From positions 1 through 64,000 of the forward strand of contig NW_027473707.1 of assembly GCF_050947335.1 (NCBI RefSeq): a stretch of 64,000 bases of DNA, given 5' to 3'. The notes below the pieces were generated by a model. It was not told the origin of the DNA and ran no database searches. It saw only the letters and a program-made list of their open reading frames with translations. This document shows positions 1-15,617 of this stretch, in pieces. The position numbers and the translations under genes are program-made. This stretch comes from Megachile rotundata (Eukaryota; Arthropoda; Insecta; Hymenoptera; Megachilidae). The stretch's first letter is position 1. Each line of letters opens with the position of its first letter.

Positions 1-914
1 ATTATCAATCTAACTCATATTATTAGCCATATTATACCTATATGATCGATAGAACGACAATTACTATACCTTTTACTCTTATTATTATCAATCTAACTCA
101 TATTATTAGTCATATTATGCTTATGTGATCTGTAGAACGACAATTACTATACTCATTGCTCTTATTATTATCAATCTAACTCATATTATTGAGCCATATT
201 ATGCTTATATGATCGATAGAACGACAATTACTATACTCATTAATCTTCTTATTATCAATCTAACTCATATTATTAGCCATATTATGCTTATATGATCGAT
301 AGAACGACAATTACTATACTCACTACTCTTATTATTATCAATCTAACTCCTATTATTAGCCATATTATGCTTATGTGATGGATAGAACGACAATTACTAT
401 ACTTATTACTCTTATTATTATCAATCTAACTCATATTATTAGCCATACTATGCTTATATGATCGATAGGACGACAATTACTATACTTATTAGTCTTATTA
501 TTATCAATCTAACTCATATTATTAGCCATATTATGCTTATATGATCGATAGAACGACAATTACTATACTTATTACTCTTATTATTATCAACCTAATTCAT
601 ATTATTAGCCATATTATGCTTATATGATCGGTAGAACGACAATTACTATACTTTTTACTCTTATTATTATCAATCTAACTCATATTATTAGCCATATTGT
701 GCTTATATGATCGGTAGAACGACAATTACTATACTTATTACACTCACTAATATCAATCTAACTCGTATTATTAGCCATATTATGCTTATATGATCGATAG
801 AACTACAATAACTATACATATTACTCTTATTATTATCAATCTAACTCATATTATTAGCCATATTATGCTTATGTGATCTGTAGAACGACAATTACTATAC
901 CTATTACTCTTATT
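1..914 (+). repeat. Variant 11-monomer block carrying the ATTGAGCC marker
   Basis: Eleven monomers (914 bp) lie between the TATACCTATATG unit at the window start and the next such unit starting at 915. The extra base over 11 x 83 comes from a one-base insertion, ATTGAGCC for ATTAGCC, at 190-194. Internal order includes a CTCCTATTATT unit with GTGATGGATAG (about 349-390) and a CCTAATTCAT unit (about 591). The block is not the same as the 11-mers that follow from 1746 on. It recurs at 11216-12129, and most of it also at 10492-11215. Confidence 0.85.
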
Positions 915-2658
915 ATTATCAATCTAACTCATATTATTAGCCATATTATACCTATATGATCGATAGAACGACAATTACTATACCTTTTACTCTTATTATT
1001 ATCAATCTAACTCATATTATTAGTCATATTATGCTTATGTGATCTGTAGAACGACAATTACTATACTCATTACTCTTATTATTATCAATCTAACTCATAT
1101 TATTAGCCATATTATGCTTATGTGATCTGTAGAACGACAATTACTATATTTATTACTCTTATTATTATCAATCTAACTCATATTATTAGACATACTATGC
1201 TTATATGATCGATAGAACGACAATTACCATACTCATTACTCTTACTGTTATCAATCTAACTCATATTATTAGCCATATTGTGCTTATATGATCGGTAGAA
1301 CGACAATTACTATACTTATTACACTCACTAATATCAATCTAACTCGTATTATTAGCCATATTATGCTTATATGATCGATAGAACGACAGTTACTATACTT
1401 ATTACTCTTATTATTATCAATCTAACTCATATTATTAGCCATATTGAGCGTATATGATCGATAGAACGACAAATTACTATACTTATTACACTCACTATTA
1501 TCAATCTAACTCATATTATTAGCCATATTATGCTTATATGATCGGTAGAACTATAATTACTATACTTATTACTCTTATTATTATCAATCTAACTCATATT
1601 ATTAGCCATATTATGCTTATATGATCGATAGAACTACAATAACTATACATATTACTCTTATTATTATCAATCTAACTCATATTATTTGCCATATTATGCT
1701 TATGTGATCTGTAGAACGACAATTACTATACCTATTACTCTTATTATTATCAATCTAACTCATATTATTAGCCATATTATACCTATATGATCGATAGAAC
1801 GACAATTACTATACCTTTTACACTTATTATTATCAATCTAACTCATATTATTAGTCATATTATGCTTATGTGATCTGTAGAACGACAATTACTATACTCA
1901 TTGCTCTTATTATTATCAATCTAACTCATATTATTAGCCATATTATGCTTATGTGATCTGTAGAACGACAATTACTATACTTATTACTCTTATTATTATC
2001 AATCTAACTCATATTATTAGACATACTATGCTTATATGATCGATAGAACGACAATTACCATACTCATTACTCTTACTGTTATCAATCTAACTCATATTAT
2101 TAGCCATATTGTGCTTATATGATCGGTAGAACGACAATTACTATACTTATTACACTCACTAATATCAATCTAACTCGTATTATTAGCCATATTATGCTTA
2201 TATGATCGATAGAACGACAATTACTATACTTATTACTCTTATTATCATCAATCTAACTCATATTATTAACAGTATTATGCAGATATTATCGATAGTACTA
2301 CAACTACTGCACTCATTACTCTTATTATTATCAATCTAACTCATATTATTAGCCATATTATGCTTATGTGATCGATAGGACGACAATTACTATACGTATT
2401 GCTCTTATTATTATCAATCTAACTCATATTATTAGCCATATTATGCTTATATGATCGGTAGAACTATAATTACTATACTTATTACTCTTATTATTATCAA
2501 TCTAACTCATATTATTAGCCATATTATGCTTATATGATCGATAGAACTACAATAACTATACATATTACTCTTATTATTATCAATCTAACTCATATTATTA
2601 GCCATATTATGCTTATGTGATCTGTAGAACGACAATTACTATACCTATTACTCTTATT
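915..2658 (+). repeat. 21-monomer HOR, copy 1 (1744 bp)
   Basis: This higher-order unit is bounded by TATACCTATATG monomers. It is a 10-mer of 831 bp (915-1745), holding GAGCGTATATG at 1446 and a one-base longer ACGACAAATTAC unit, followed by an 11-mer of 913 bp (1746-2658) holding the unusual TTAACAGTATTATGCAGATA unit near 2266. The same marker order returns exactly 1744 bp later (GAGCG 1446 to 3190; AACAGT 2268 to 4012). Confidence 0.9.
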
Positions 2659-4402
2659 ATTATCAATCTAACTCATATTATTAGCCATATTATACCTATA
2701 TGATCGATAGAACGACAATTACTATACATTTTACTCTTATTATTATCAATCTAACTCATATTATTAGTCATATTATGCTTATGTGATCTGTAGAACGACA
2801 ATTACTATACTCATTACTCTTATTATTATCAATCTAACTCATATTATTAGCCATATTATGCTTATGTGATCTGTAGAACGACAATTACTATACTTATTAC
2901 TCTTATTATTATCAATCTAACTCATATTATTAGACATACTATGCTTATATGATCGATAGAACGACAATTACCATACTCATTACTCTTACTGTTATCAATC
3001 TAACTCATACTATTAGCCATATTGTGCTTATATGATCGGTAGAACGACAATTACTATACTTATTACACTCACTAATATCAATCTAACTCGTATTATTAGC
3101 CATATTATGCTTATATGATCGATAGAACGACAATTACTATACTTATTACTCTTATTATTATCAATCTAACTCATATTATTAGCCATATTGAGCGTATATG
3201 ATCGATAGAACGACAAATTACTATACTTATTACACTCACTATTATCAATCTAACTCATATTATTAGCCATATTATGCTTATATGATCGGTAGAACTATAA
3301 TTACTATACTTATTACTCTTATTATTATCAATCTAACTCATATTATTAGCCATATTATGCTTATATGATCGATAGAACTACAATAACTATACATATTACT
3401 CTTATTATTATCAATCTAACTCATATTATTAGCCATATTATGCTTATGTGATCTGTAGAACGACAATTACTATACCTATTACTCTTATTATTATCAATCT
3501 AACTCATATTATTAGCCATATTATACCTATATGATCGATAGAACGACAATTACTATACCTTTTACACTTATTATTATCAATCTAACTCATATTATTAGTC
3601 ATATTATGCTTATGTGATCTGTAGAACGACAATTACTATACTCATTGCTCTTATTATTATCAATCTAACTCATATTATTAGCCATATTATGCTTATGTGA
3701 TCTGTAGAACGACAATTACTATACTTATTACTCTTATTATTATCAATCTAACTCATATTATTAGACATACTATGCTTATATGATCGATAGAACGACAATT
3801 ACCATACTCATTACTCTTACTGTTATCAATCTAACTCATATTATTAGCCATATTGTGCTTATATGATCGGTAGAACGACAATTACTATACTTATTACACT
3901 CACTAATATCAATCTAACTCGTATTATTAGCCATATTATGCTTATATGATCGATAGAACGACAATTACTATACTTATTACTCTTATTATCATCAATCTAA
4001 CTCATATTATTAACAGTATTATGCAGATATTATCGATAGTACTACAACTACTGCACTCATTACTCTTATTATTATCAATCTAACTCATATTATTAGCCAT
4101 ATTATGCTTATGTGATCGATAGGACGACAATTACTATACGTATTGCTCTTATTATTATCAATCTAACTCATATTATTAGCCATATTATGCTTATATGATC
4201 GGTAGAACTATAATTACTATACTTATTACTCTTATTATTATCAATCTAACTCATATTATTAGCCATATTATGCTTATATGATCGATAGAACTACAATAAC
4301 TATACATATTACTCTTATTATTATCAATCTAACTCATATTATTAGCCATATTATGCTTATGTGATCTGTAGAACGACAATTACTATACCTATTACTCTTA
4401 TT
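2659..4402 (+). repeat. 21-monomer HOR, copy 2 (1744 bp)
   Basis: The second adjacent copy of the 10-mer plus 11-mer HOR, with sub-blocks 2659-3489 and 3490-4402. It differs from copy 1 by scattered substitutions, for example CATACTATTAGCC near 3006 and ATACATTTTAC near 2723. The marker AACAGT is at 4012 and GAGCG at 3190. The high similarity of adjacent copies suggests recent tandem amplification of the 21-mer as a unit. Confidence 0.9.
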
Positions 4403-5516
4403 ATTATCAATCTAACTCATATTATTAGCCATATTATACCTATATGATCGATAGAACGACAATTACTATACCTTTTACTCTTATTATTATCAATCTAACT
4501 CATATTATTAGTCATATTATGCTTATGTGATCTGTAGAACGACAATTACTATACTCATTACTCTTATTATTATCAATCTAACTCATATTATTAGCCATAT
4601 TATGCTTATGTGATCTGTAGAACGACAATTACTATACTTATTACTCTTATTATTATCAATCTAACTCATATTATTAGACATACTATGCTTATATGATCGA
4701 TAGAACGACAATTACCATACTCATTACTCTTACTGTTATCAATCTAACTCATATTATTAGCCATATTGTGCTTATATGATCGGTAGAACGACAATTACTA
4801 TACTTATTACACTCACTAATATCAATCTAACTCGTATTATTAGCCATATTATGCTTATATGATCGATAGAACGACAATTACTATACTTATTACTCTTATT
4901 ATTATCAATCTAACTCATATTATTAGCCATATTGAGCGTATATGATCGATAGAACGACAAATTACTATACTTATTACACTCACTATTATCAATCTAACTC
5001 ATATTATTAGCCATATTATGCTTATATGATCGGTAGAACTATAATTACTATACTTATTACTCTTATTATTATCAATCTAACTCATATTATTAGCCATATT
5101 ATGCTTATATGATCGATAGAACTACAATAACTATACATATTACTCTTATTATTATCAATCTAACTCATATTATTAGCCATATTATGCTTATGTGATCTGT
5201 AGAACGACAATTACTATACCTATTACTCTTATTATTATCAATCTAACTCATATTATTAGCCATATTATACCTATATGATCGATAGAACGACAATTACTAT
5301 ACCTTTTACTCTTATTATTATCAATCCAACTCATATTATTAGTCATATTATGCTTATGTGATCTGTAGAACGACAATTACTATACTCATTACTCTTATTA
5401 TTATCAATCTAACTCATATTATTAGCCATATTATGCTTATGTGATCTGTAGAACGACAATTACTATACTTATTACTCTTATTATTATCAATCTAACTCAT
5501 ATTATTAGACATACTA
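4403..5516 (+). repeat. 21-monomer HOR, partial copy (10-mer plus truncated second 10-mer)
   Basis: A 10-mer (4403-5233, GAGCG at 4934) is followed not by an 11-mer but by the start of a second 10-mer (5234 on, GAGCG at 5682). That second 10-mer lacks one monomer compared with the matching place at 16449 on: near 5520 the GACATACTATG unit passes straight into GATCGGTAG, skipping the ATTACCATACTC/TTACTGTT unit. The array then turns into the ATTGAGCC path at 5757. Confidence 0.82.
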
Positions 5517-8500
5517 TGCTTATATGATCGGTAGAACGACAATTACTATACTTATTACACTCACTAATATCAATCTAACTCGTATTATTAGCCATATTAT
5601 GCTTATATGATCGATAGAACGACAATTACTATACTTATTACTCTTATTATTATCAATCTAACTCATATTATTAGCCATATTGAGCGTATATGATCGATAG
5701 AACGACAAATTACTATACTTATTACACTCACTATTATCAATCTAACTCATATTATTGAGCCATATTATGCTTATATGATCGATAGAACGACAATTACTAT
5801 ACTCATTAATCTTCTTATTATCAATCTAACTCATATTATTAGCCATATTATGCTTATATGATCGATAGAACGACAATTACTATACTCACTACTCTTATTA
5901 TTATCAATCTAACTCATATTATTAGCCATACTATGCTTATATGATCGATAGAACGACAATTACTATACTTATTAGTCTTATTATTATCAATCTAACTCAT
6001 ATTATTAGCCATATTATGCTTATATGATCGATAGAACGACAATTACTATACTCACTACTCTTATTATTATCAATCTAACTCCTATTATTAGCCATATTAT
6101 GCTTATGTGATCGATAGAACGACAATTACTATACTTATTACTCTTATTATTATCAATCTAACTCATATTATTAGCCATACTATGCTTATATGATCGATAG
6201 AACGACAATTACTATACTTATTACTCTTATTATTATCAACCTAACTCATATTATTAGCCATATTATGCTTATACGATCGGTAGAACGATAATTACTATAC
6301 TTTTTACTCTTATTATTATCAATCTAACTCATATTATTAACCATATTATGCTTATATGACCGGTGGAACGATAATCACTATACTTATTACTCTTATTATT
6401 ATCAATCTAACTCATATTATTAGCCATATTGAGCGTATATGATCGATAGAACGACAATTACTATACTTATTACACTCACTATTATCAATCTAACTCATAT
6501 TATTGAGCCATATTATGCTTATATGATCGATAGAACGACAATTACTATACTCATTAATCTTATTATTATCAATCTAACTCATATTATTAGCCATATTATG
6601 CTTATATGATCGATAGAACGACAATTACCATACTCATTACTCTTACTGTTATCAATCTAACTCATATTATTAGCCATATTGTGCTTATATGATCGGTAGA
6701 ACGACAATTACTATACTTATTACACTCACTAATATCAATCTAACTCGTATTATTAGCCATATTATGCTTATATGATCGATAGAACGACAATTACTATACT
6801 TATTACTCTTATTATTATCAATCTAACTCATATTATTAGCCATATTATGCTTATATGATCGATAGAACGACAATTACTATACTTATTACTCTTATTATTA
6901 TCAACCTAACTCATATTATTAGCCATATTATGCTTATATGATCGGTAGAACGATAATTACTATACTTTTTACTCTTATTATTATCAATCTAACTCATATT
7001 ATTAACCATATTATGCTTATATGATCGGTGGAACGATAATTACTATACTTATTACTCTTATTATTATCAATCTAACTCATATTATTAGACATACTATGCT
7101 TATATGATCGATAGAACGACAATTACTATACTCACTACTCTTATTACTATCAATCTAGCTCCTATTATTAGCCATATTATGCTTATGTGATCGATAGAAC
7201 GACAATTACTATACTTATTACTCTTATTATTATCAATCTAACTCATATTATTAGCCATACCATGCTTATATGATCGATAGAACGACAATTACTATACTTA
7301 TTAGTCTTATTATTATCAATCTAACTCATATTATTAGCCATATTATGCTTATACGATCGGTAGAACGATAATTACTATACTTTTTACTCTTATTATTATC
7401 AATCCAACCCATATTATTAGCCATATTATGCTTATATGATCGATAGAACGACAATTACTATACTTATTACCCTTATTATTATCAATCTAACTCATATTAT
7501 TAGCCATATTATGCTTATATGATCGATAGAACGACTATTACTATACTTATTTCTCTTATTATTATCAACCTAACTCATATTATTAGCCATATTATGCTTA
7601 TCTGATCGGTAGAGCGACAATTACTATACTTTTTACTCTTATTATTATTAATCTAACTCATATTATTAACCATATTATGCTTATATGATCGGTGGAACGA
7701 TAATTACTATACTTATTACTCTTATTATTATTAATCTAACTCATATTATTAGCCATATTGAGCGTATATGATCGATAGAACGACAATTACTATACTTATT
7801 ACACTCACTATTATCAATCTAACTCATATTATTGAGCCATATTATGCTTATATGATCGATAGAACGACAATTACTATACTCATTAATCTTATTATTATCA
7901 ATCTAACTCATATTATTAGCCATATTATGCTTATATGATCGGTAGAACGATAATTACTATACTTATTACGCTTATTATTATCAATCTAACTCATATTATT
8001 AGCCATATTATGCTTATGTGATCGATAGAACGACAATTACTATACTTATTACTCTTATTATCATCAATCTAACTCATATTATTAGCCATATTATGCTTAT
8101 ATGATCGGTAGAACTATAATTACTATACTTATTACTCTTATTATTATCAATCTAACTCATATTATTAGCCATATTATGCTTATATGATCGATAGAACTAC
8201 AATAACTATACATATTACTCTTATTATTATCAATCTAACTCATATTATTAGCCATATTATACTTATATGATCGATAGAACGACAATTACTATACTTATTA
8301 CTCTTATTATTATCAATCTCACTCATATTATTAACCATATTATGCAGATATGATCGATAGAACTACAATAACTATACATATTACTCTTATTATTATCAAT
8401 CTAACTCATATTATTAGCCATATTATGCTTATGTGATCTGTAGAACGACAATTACTATACCTATTACTCTTATTATTATCAATCTAACTCATATTATTAG

Positions 8501-10491
8501 CCATATTATACCTATATGATCGATAGAACGACAATTACTATACCTTTTACTCTTATTATTATCAATCTAACTCATATTATTAGTCATATTATGCTTATGT
8601 GATCTGTAGAACGACAATTACTATACTTATTACTCTTATTATTATCAATCTAACTCATATTATTAGCCATACCATGCTTATATGATCGATAGAACGACAA
8701 TTACTATACTTATTAGTCTTATTATTATCAATCTAACTCATATTATTAGCCATACTATGCTTATATGATCGATAGAACGACAATTACTATACTTATTGGT
8801 CTTATTATTATCAATCTAACTCATATTATTAGCCATATTATGCTTATATGATCGATAGAACGACAATTACTATACTTATTACTCTTATTATTATCAATCT
8901 CACTCATATTATTAACCATATTATGCAGATAGGATCGATAGAACGACAATTACTATACTTATTACTCTTATTATTATCAACCTAACTCATATTACTAGCC
9001 ATATTATGCTTATATGATCGGTAGAACGATAATTACTATACTTATTACGCTTATTATTATCAATCTAACTCATATTATTAGCCATATTATGCTTATATGA
9101 TCGATAGAACTACAATTACTATACTTATTACTCTTATTATCATCAATCTAACTCATATTATTAACAGTATTATGCAGATATTATCGATAGAACTACAACT
9201 ACTGCACTCATTACTCTTATTATTATCAATCTAACTCATATTATTAGCCATATTATGCTTATATGATCGGTAGAACTATAATTACTATACTTGTTACTCT
9301 TATTATTATCAATCTAACTCATATTATTAGCCATATTATGCTTATATGATCGATAGAACTACAATAACTATACATATTACTCTTATTATTATCAATCTAA
9401 CTCATATTATTAGCCATATTATGCTTATGTGATCTGTAGAACGACAATTACTACACTTATTTCACTCACTCTTATCAGTCTAACTCATATTATTAGCCAT
9501 ATTATGCTTATATGATCGATAGAACGGCAATTACTATACTTATTACACTCACTGTTATCAATGTAACTCATATTATTAACCATATTATGCAAATATGATC
9601 GATTGAACGACAATTGCTATACTTATTACTCTTATTATTATCAATCTAACTCATATTATTAACCATATTATGCTTATATGATCGATAGAGCGACAACTAC
9701 CATACTTATTACTCTTATTATTATCAATCTAACTCATATTATTAGCCATATTATGCTTATATGATCGACAGAACGACAATTACTATACTTATTACACTCA
9801 CTGTTATCAATCTAACTCATATTATTAACCATATTATGCAAATATGATCGATTGAACGACAATTACTATACTTGTGACTCTTATTATTATCAATCTAACT
9901 CATAATATTAGCCATATTACGCTTATATGATCGATAGAACGACAATTACTATACTCACTACTCTTATTATTATCAATCTAACTCCTATTATTAGCCATAT
10001 TATGCTTATGTGATCGATAGAACGACAATTACTGTACTTATTACTCTTATTATTATCAATCTAACTCATATTATTAGCCATATTATGCTTATATGATCGA
10101 TAGAACTACAATAACTATACATATTACTCTTATTATTATCAATCTAACTCATATTATTAGCCACATTATACCTATATGATCGATAGAACGACAATTACTA
10201 TACCTTTTACACTTATTATTATCAATCTAACTCATATTATTAGCCATATTGTGCTTATATGATCGGTAGAACGACAATTACTATACTTATTACACTCACT
10301 AATATCAATCTAACTCGTATTATTAGCCATATTATGCTTATATGATCGATAGAACGACAATTACTATACTTATTACTCTTATTATTATCAATCTAACTCA
10401 TATTATTAGCCATATTGAGCGTATATGATCGATAGAACGACAAATTACTATACTTATTACACTCACTATTATCAATCTAACTCATATTATT
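5517..10491 (+). repeat. Mixed-order monomer region between HOR arrays
   Basis: About 60 monomers without a clean HOR. ATTGAGCC units recur at 5757, 6505 and 7834, each followed by a CTCATTAATC tail. GATCGGTGGAACG units occur near 6360, 7025 and 7690. TTAACAGTATTATG occurs once near 9161, and GCAAATATGATCGATTG occurs near 9591 and 9839. Units with CTCACTACTC tails alternate with GTCTTATTATT tails. This is the same satellite with more diversity between neighbours than in the flanking HORs. No genes are seen. Confidence 0.85.
6814..6896 (+). repeat. Exemplar of the base satellite monomer (83 bp)
   Basis: This unit represents the commonest form. It starts ATTATCAATC and the next unit starts exactly 83 bp later at 6897. 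Landmarks are CAATCTAACTCAT at unit positions 6-18, AGCCATATTATGC at 25-37, GATCGATAGAACGAC at 44-58 and TTACTATAC at 61-69. Hand composition is 29 A, 34 T, 14 C and 6 G. CpG occurs at positions 47-48 and 55-56. The unit contains one ATCGAT hexamer (ClaI) and one GATC (MboI/Sau3AI), so most units across the window should be cut once by each enzyme. Confidence 0.93.
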
Positions 10492-11405
10492 GAGCCATAT
10501 TATGCTTATATGATCGATAGAACGACAATTACTATACTCATTAATCTTCTTATTATCAATCTAACTCATATTATTAGCCATATTATGCTTATATGATCGA
10601 TAGAACGACAATTACTATACTCACTACTCTTATTATTATCAATCTAACTCCTATTATTAGCCATATTATGCTTATGTGATGGATAGAACGACAATTACTA
10701 TACTTATTACTCTTATTATTATCAATCTAACTCATATTATTAGCCATACTATGCTTATATGATCGATAGGACGACAATTACTATACTTATTAGTCTTATT
10801 ATTATCAATCTAACTCATATTATTAGCCATATTATGCTTATATGATCGATAGAACGACAATTACTATACTTATTACTCTTATTATTATCAACCTAATTCA
10901 TATTATTAGCCATATTATGCTTATATGATCGGTAGAACGACAATTACTATACTTTTTACTCTTATTATTATCAATCTAACTCATATTATTAGCCATATTG
11001 TGCTTATATGATCGGTAGAACGACAATTACTATACTTATTACACTCACTAATATCAATCTAACTCGTATTATTAGCCATATTATGCTTATATGATCGATA
11101 GAACTACAATAACTATACATATTACTCTTATTATTATCAATCTAACTCATATTATTAGCCATATTATGCTTATGTGATCTGTAGAACGACAATTACTATA
11201 CCTATTACTCTTATTATTATCAATCTAACTCATATTATTAGCCATATTATACCTATATGATCGATAGAACGACAATTACTATACCTTTTACTCTTATTAT
11301 TATCAATCTAACTCATATTATTAGTCATATTATGCTTATGTGATCTGTAGAACGACAATTACTATACTCATTGCTCTTATTATTATCAATCTAACTCATA
11401 TTATT
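10492..11405 (+). repeat. 914-bp 11-mer tandem duplication, copy 1
   Basis: The ATTGAGCC marker stands at 10492 and again at 11406, exactly 914 bp apart (11 monomers plus the one-base insertion). Monomer order between them matches that following 11406, including the CTCCTATTATT/GTGATGGATAG and CCTAATTCAT units. This gives two direct copies of the variant 11-mer before the second HOR array. Confidence 0.85.
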
Positions 11406-12285
11406 GAGCCATATTATGCTTATATGATCGATAGAACGACAATTACTATACTCATTAATCTTCTTATTATCAATCTAACTCATATTATTAGCCATATTAT
11501 GCTTATATGATCGATAGAACGACAATTACTATACTCACTACTCTTATTATTATCAATCTAACTCCTATTATTAGCCATATTATGCTTATGTGATGGATAG
11601 AACGACAATTACTATACTTATTACTCTTATTATTATCAATCTAACTCATATTATTAGCCATACTATGCTTATATGATCGACAGGACGACAATTACTATAC
11701 TTATTAGTCTTATTATTATCAATCTAACTCATATTATTAGCCATATTATGCTTATATGATCGATAGAACGACAATTACTATACTTATTACTCTTATTATT
11801 ATCAACCTAATTCATATTATTAGCCATATTATGCTTATATGATCGGTAGAACGACAATTACTATACTTTTTACTCTTATTATTATCAATCTAACTCATAT
11901 TATTAGCCATATTGTGCTTATATGATCGGTAGAACGACAATTACTATACTTATTACACTCACTAATATCAATCTAACTCGTATTATTAGCCATATTATGC
12001 TTATATGATCGATAGAACTACAATAACTATACATATTACTCTTATTATTATCAATCTAACTCATATTATTAGCCATATTATGCTTATGTGATCTGTAGAA
12101 CGACAATTACTATACCTATTACTCTTATTATTATCAATCTAACTCATATTATTAGCCATATTATACCTATATGATCGATAGAACGACAATTACTATACCT
12201 TTTACTCTTATTATTATCAATCTAACTCATATTATTAGTCATATTATGCTTATGTGATCTGTAGAACGACAATTACTATACTCAT
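11406..12285 (+). repeat. 914-bp 11-mer tandem duplication, copy 2
   Basis: The second copy of the variant 11-mer. It tracks the first until about 12286, where the tail is CTCATTACTC instead of CTCATTGCTC and the next unit has ATTAGCC instead of ATTGAGCC. It differs from copy 1 by GACAGGACG for GATAGGACG near 11679. From here the array passes directly into the 21-mer HOR. Confidence 0.82.
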
Positions 12286-13873
12286 TACTCTTATTATTAT
12301 CAATCTAACTCATATTATTAGCCATATTATGCTTATGTGATCTGTAGAACGACAATTACTATATTTATTACTCTTATTATTATCAATCTAACTCATATTA
12401 TTAGACATACTATGCTTATATGATCGATAGAACGACAATTACCATACTCATTACTCTTACTGTTATCAATCTAACTCATATTATTAGCCATATTGTGCTT
12501 ATATGATCGGTAGAACGACAATTACTATACTTATTACACTCACTAATATCAATCTAACTCGTATTATTAGCCATATTATGCTTATATGATCGATAGAACG
12601 ACAGTTACTATACTTATTACTCTTATTATTATCAATCTAACTCATATTATTAGCCATATTGAGCGTATATGATCGATAGAACGACAAATTACTATACTTA
12701 TTACACTCACTATTATCAATCTAACTCATATTATTAGCCATATTATGCTTATATGATCGGTAGAACTATAATTACTATACTTATTACTCTTATTATTATC
12801 AATCTAACTCATATTATTAGCCATATTATGCTTATATGATCGATAGAACTACAATAACTATACATATTACTCTTATTATTATCAATCTAACTCATATTAT
12901 TTGCCATATTATGCTTATGTGATCTGTAGAACGACAATTACTATACCTATTACTCTTATTATTATCAATCTAACTCATATTATTAGCCATATTATACCTA
13001 TATGATCGATAGAACGACAATTACTATACCTTTTACACTTATTATTATCAATCTAACTCATATTATTAGTCATATTATGCTTATGTGATCTGTAGAACGA
13101 CAATTACTATACTCATTGCTCTTATTATTATCAATCTAACTCATATTATTAGCCATATTATGCTTATGTGATCTGTAGAACGACAATTACTATACTTATT
13201 ACTCTTATTATTATCAATCTAACTCATATTATTAGACATACTATGCTTATATGATCGATAGAACGACAATTACCATACTCATTACTCTTACTGTTATCAA
13301 TCTAACTCATATTATTAGCCATATTGTGCTTATATGATCGGTAGAACGACAATTACTATACTTATTACACTCACTAATATCAATCTAACTCGTATTATTA
13401 GCCATATTATGCTTATATGATCGATAGAACGACAATTACTATACTTATTACTCTTATTATCATCAATCTAACTCATATTATTAACAGTATTATGCAGATA
13501 TTATCGATAGTACTACAACTACTGCACTCATTACTCTTATTATTATCAATCTAACTCATATTATTAGCCATATTATGCTTATGTGATCGATAGGACGACA
13601 ATTACTATACGTATTGCTCTTATTATTATCAATCTAACTCATATTATTAGCCATATTATGCTTATATGATCGGTAGAACTATAATTACTATACTTATTAC
13701 TCTTATTATTATCAATCTAACTCATATTATTAGCCATATTATGCTTATATGATCGATAGAACTACAATAACTATACATATTACTCTTATTATTATCAATC
13801 TAACTCATATTATTAGCCATATTATGCTTATGTGATCTGTAGAACGACAATTACTATACCTATTACTCTTATT
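12130..13873 (+). repeat. 21-monomer HOR, copy in second array (1744 bp)
   Basis: Same structure as 915-2658: a 10-mer 12130-12960 and an 11-mer 12961-13873, with AACAGT at 13483. It begins inside the right copy of the 5.5 kb duplication and lies at the expected 11215-bp offset from its partner. Confidence 0.88.
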
Positions 13874-15617
13874 ATTATCAATCTAACTCATATTATTAGC
13901 CATATTATACCTATATGATCGATAGAACGACAATTACTATACATTTTACTCTTATTATTATCAATATAACTCATATTATTAGTCATATTATGCTTATGTG
14001 ATCTGTAGAACGACAATTACTATACTCATTACTCTTATTATTATCAATCTAACTCATATTATTAGCCATATTATGCTTATGTGATCTGTAGAACGACAAT
14101 TACTATACTTATTACTCTTATTATTATCAATCTAACTCATATTATTAGACATACTATGCTTATATGATCGATAGAACGACAATTACCATACTCATTACTC
14201 TTACTGTTATCAATCTAACTCATACTATTAGCCATATTGTGCTTATATGATCGGTAGAACGACAATTACTATACTTATTACACTCACTAATATCAATCTA
14301 ACTCGTATTATTAGCCATATTATGCTTATATGATCGATAGAACGACAATTACTATACTTATTACTCTTATTATTATCAATCTAACTCATATTATTAGCCA
14401 TATTGAGCGTATATGATCGATAGAACGACAAATTACTATACTTATTACACTCACTATTATCAATCTAACTCATATTATTAGCCATATTATGCTTATATGA
14501 TCGGTAGAACTATAATTACTATACTTATTACTCTTATTATTATCAATCTAACTCATATTATTAGCCATATTATGCTTATATGATCGATAGAACTACAATA
14601 ACTATACATATTACTCTTATTATTATCAATCTAACTCATATTATTAGCCATATTATGCTTATGTGATCTGTAGAACGACAATTACTATACCTATTACTCT
14701 TATTATTATCAATCTAACTCATATTATTAGCCATATTATACCTATATGATCGATAGAACGACAATTACTATACCTTTTACACTTATTATTATCAATCTAA
14801 CTCATATTATTAGTCATATTATGCTTATGTGATCTGTAGAACGACAATTACTATACTCATTGCTCTTATTATTATCAATCTAACTCATATTATTAGCCAT
14901 ATTATGCTTATGTGATCTGTAGAACGACAATTACTATACTTATTACTCTTATTATTATCAATCTAACTCATATTATTAGACATACTATGCTTATATGATC
15001 GATAGAACGACAATTACCATACTCATTACTCTTACTGTTATCAATCTAACTCATATTATTAGCCATATTGTGCTTATATGATCGGTAGAACGACAATTAC
15101 TATACTTATTACACTCACTAATATCAATCTAACTCGTATTATTAGCCATATTATGCTTATATGATCGATAGAACGACAATTACTATACTTATTACTCTTA
15201 TTATCATCAATCTAACTCATATTATTAACAGTATTATGCAGATATTATCGATAGTACTACAACTACTGCACTCATTACTCTTATTATTATCAATCTAACT
15301 CATATTATTAGCCATATTATGCTTATGTGATCGATAGGACGACAATTACTATACGTATTGCTCTTATTATTATCAATCTAACTCATATTATTAGCCATAT
15401 TATGCTTATATGATCGGTAGAACTATAATTACTATACTTATTACTCTTATTATTATCAATCTAACTCATATTATTAGCCATATTATGCTTATATGATCGA
15501 TAGAACTACAATAACTATACATATTACTCTTATTATTATCAATCTAACTCATATTATTAGCCATATTATGCTTATGTGATCTGTAGAACGACAATTACTA
15601 TACCTATTACTCTTATT
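13874..15617 (+). repeat. 21-monomer HOR, second copy in second array (1744 bp)
   Basis: The next adjacent HOR copy, with AACAGT at 15227, exactly 1744 bp after the previous one. TATACC markers at 13908, 14739 and 15652 give the 831 plus 913 pattern. Confidence 0.88.

Larger units (their letters stand above)
1..5516 (+). repeat. Long near-identical segment, left copy (partner 11216-16731)
   Basis: From the window start to about 5516, monomer order and sequence match 11216-16731 at a constant offset of 11215 bp, which is 135 x 83 plus 10. All TATACC, GAGCG and AACAGT markers line up. I saw only a few differences by eye, for example GATAG versus GACAG near 464/11679 and CAATCC versus CAATCT near 5326/16541. 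Because the match begins at base 1, the duplication probably extends left of the window. Confidence 0.88.
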
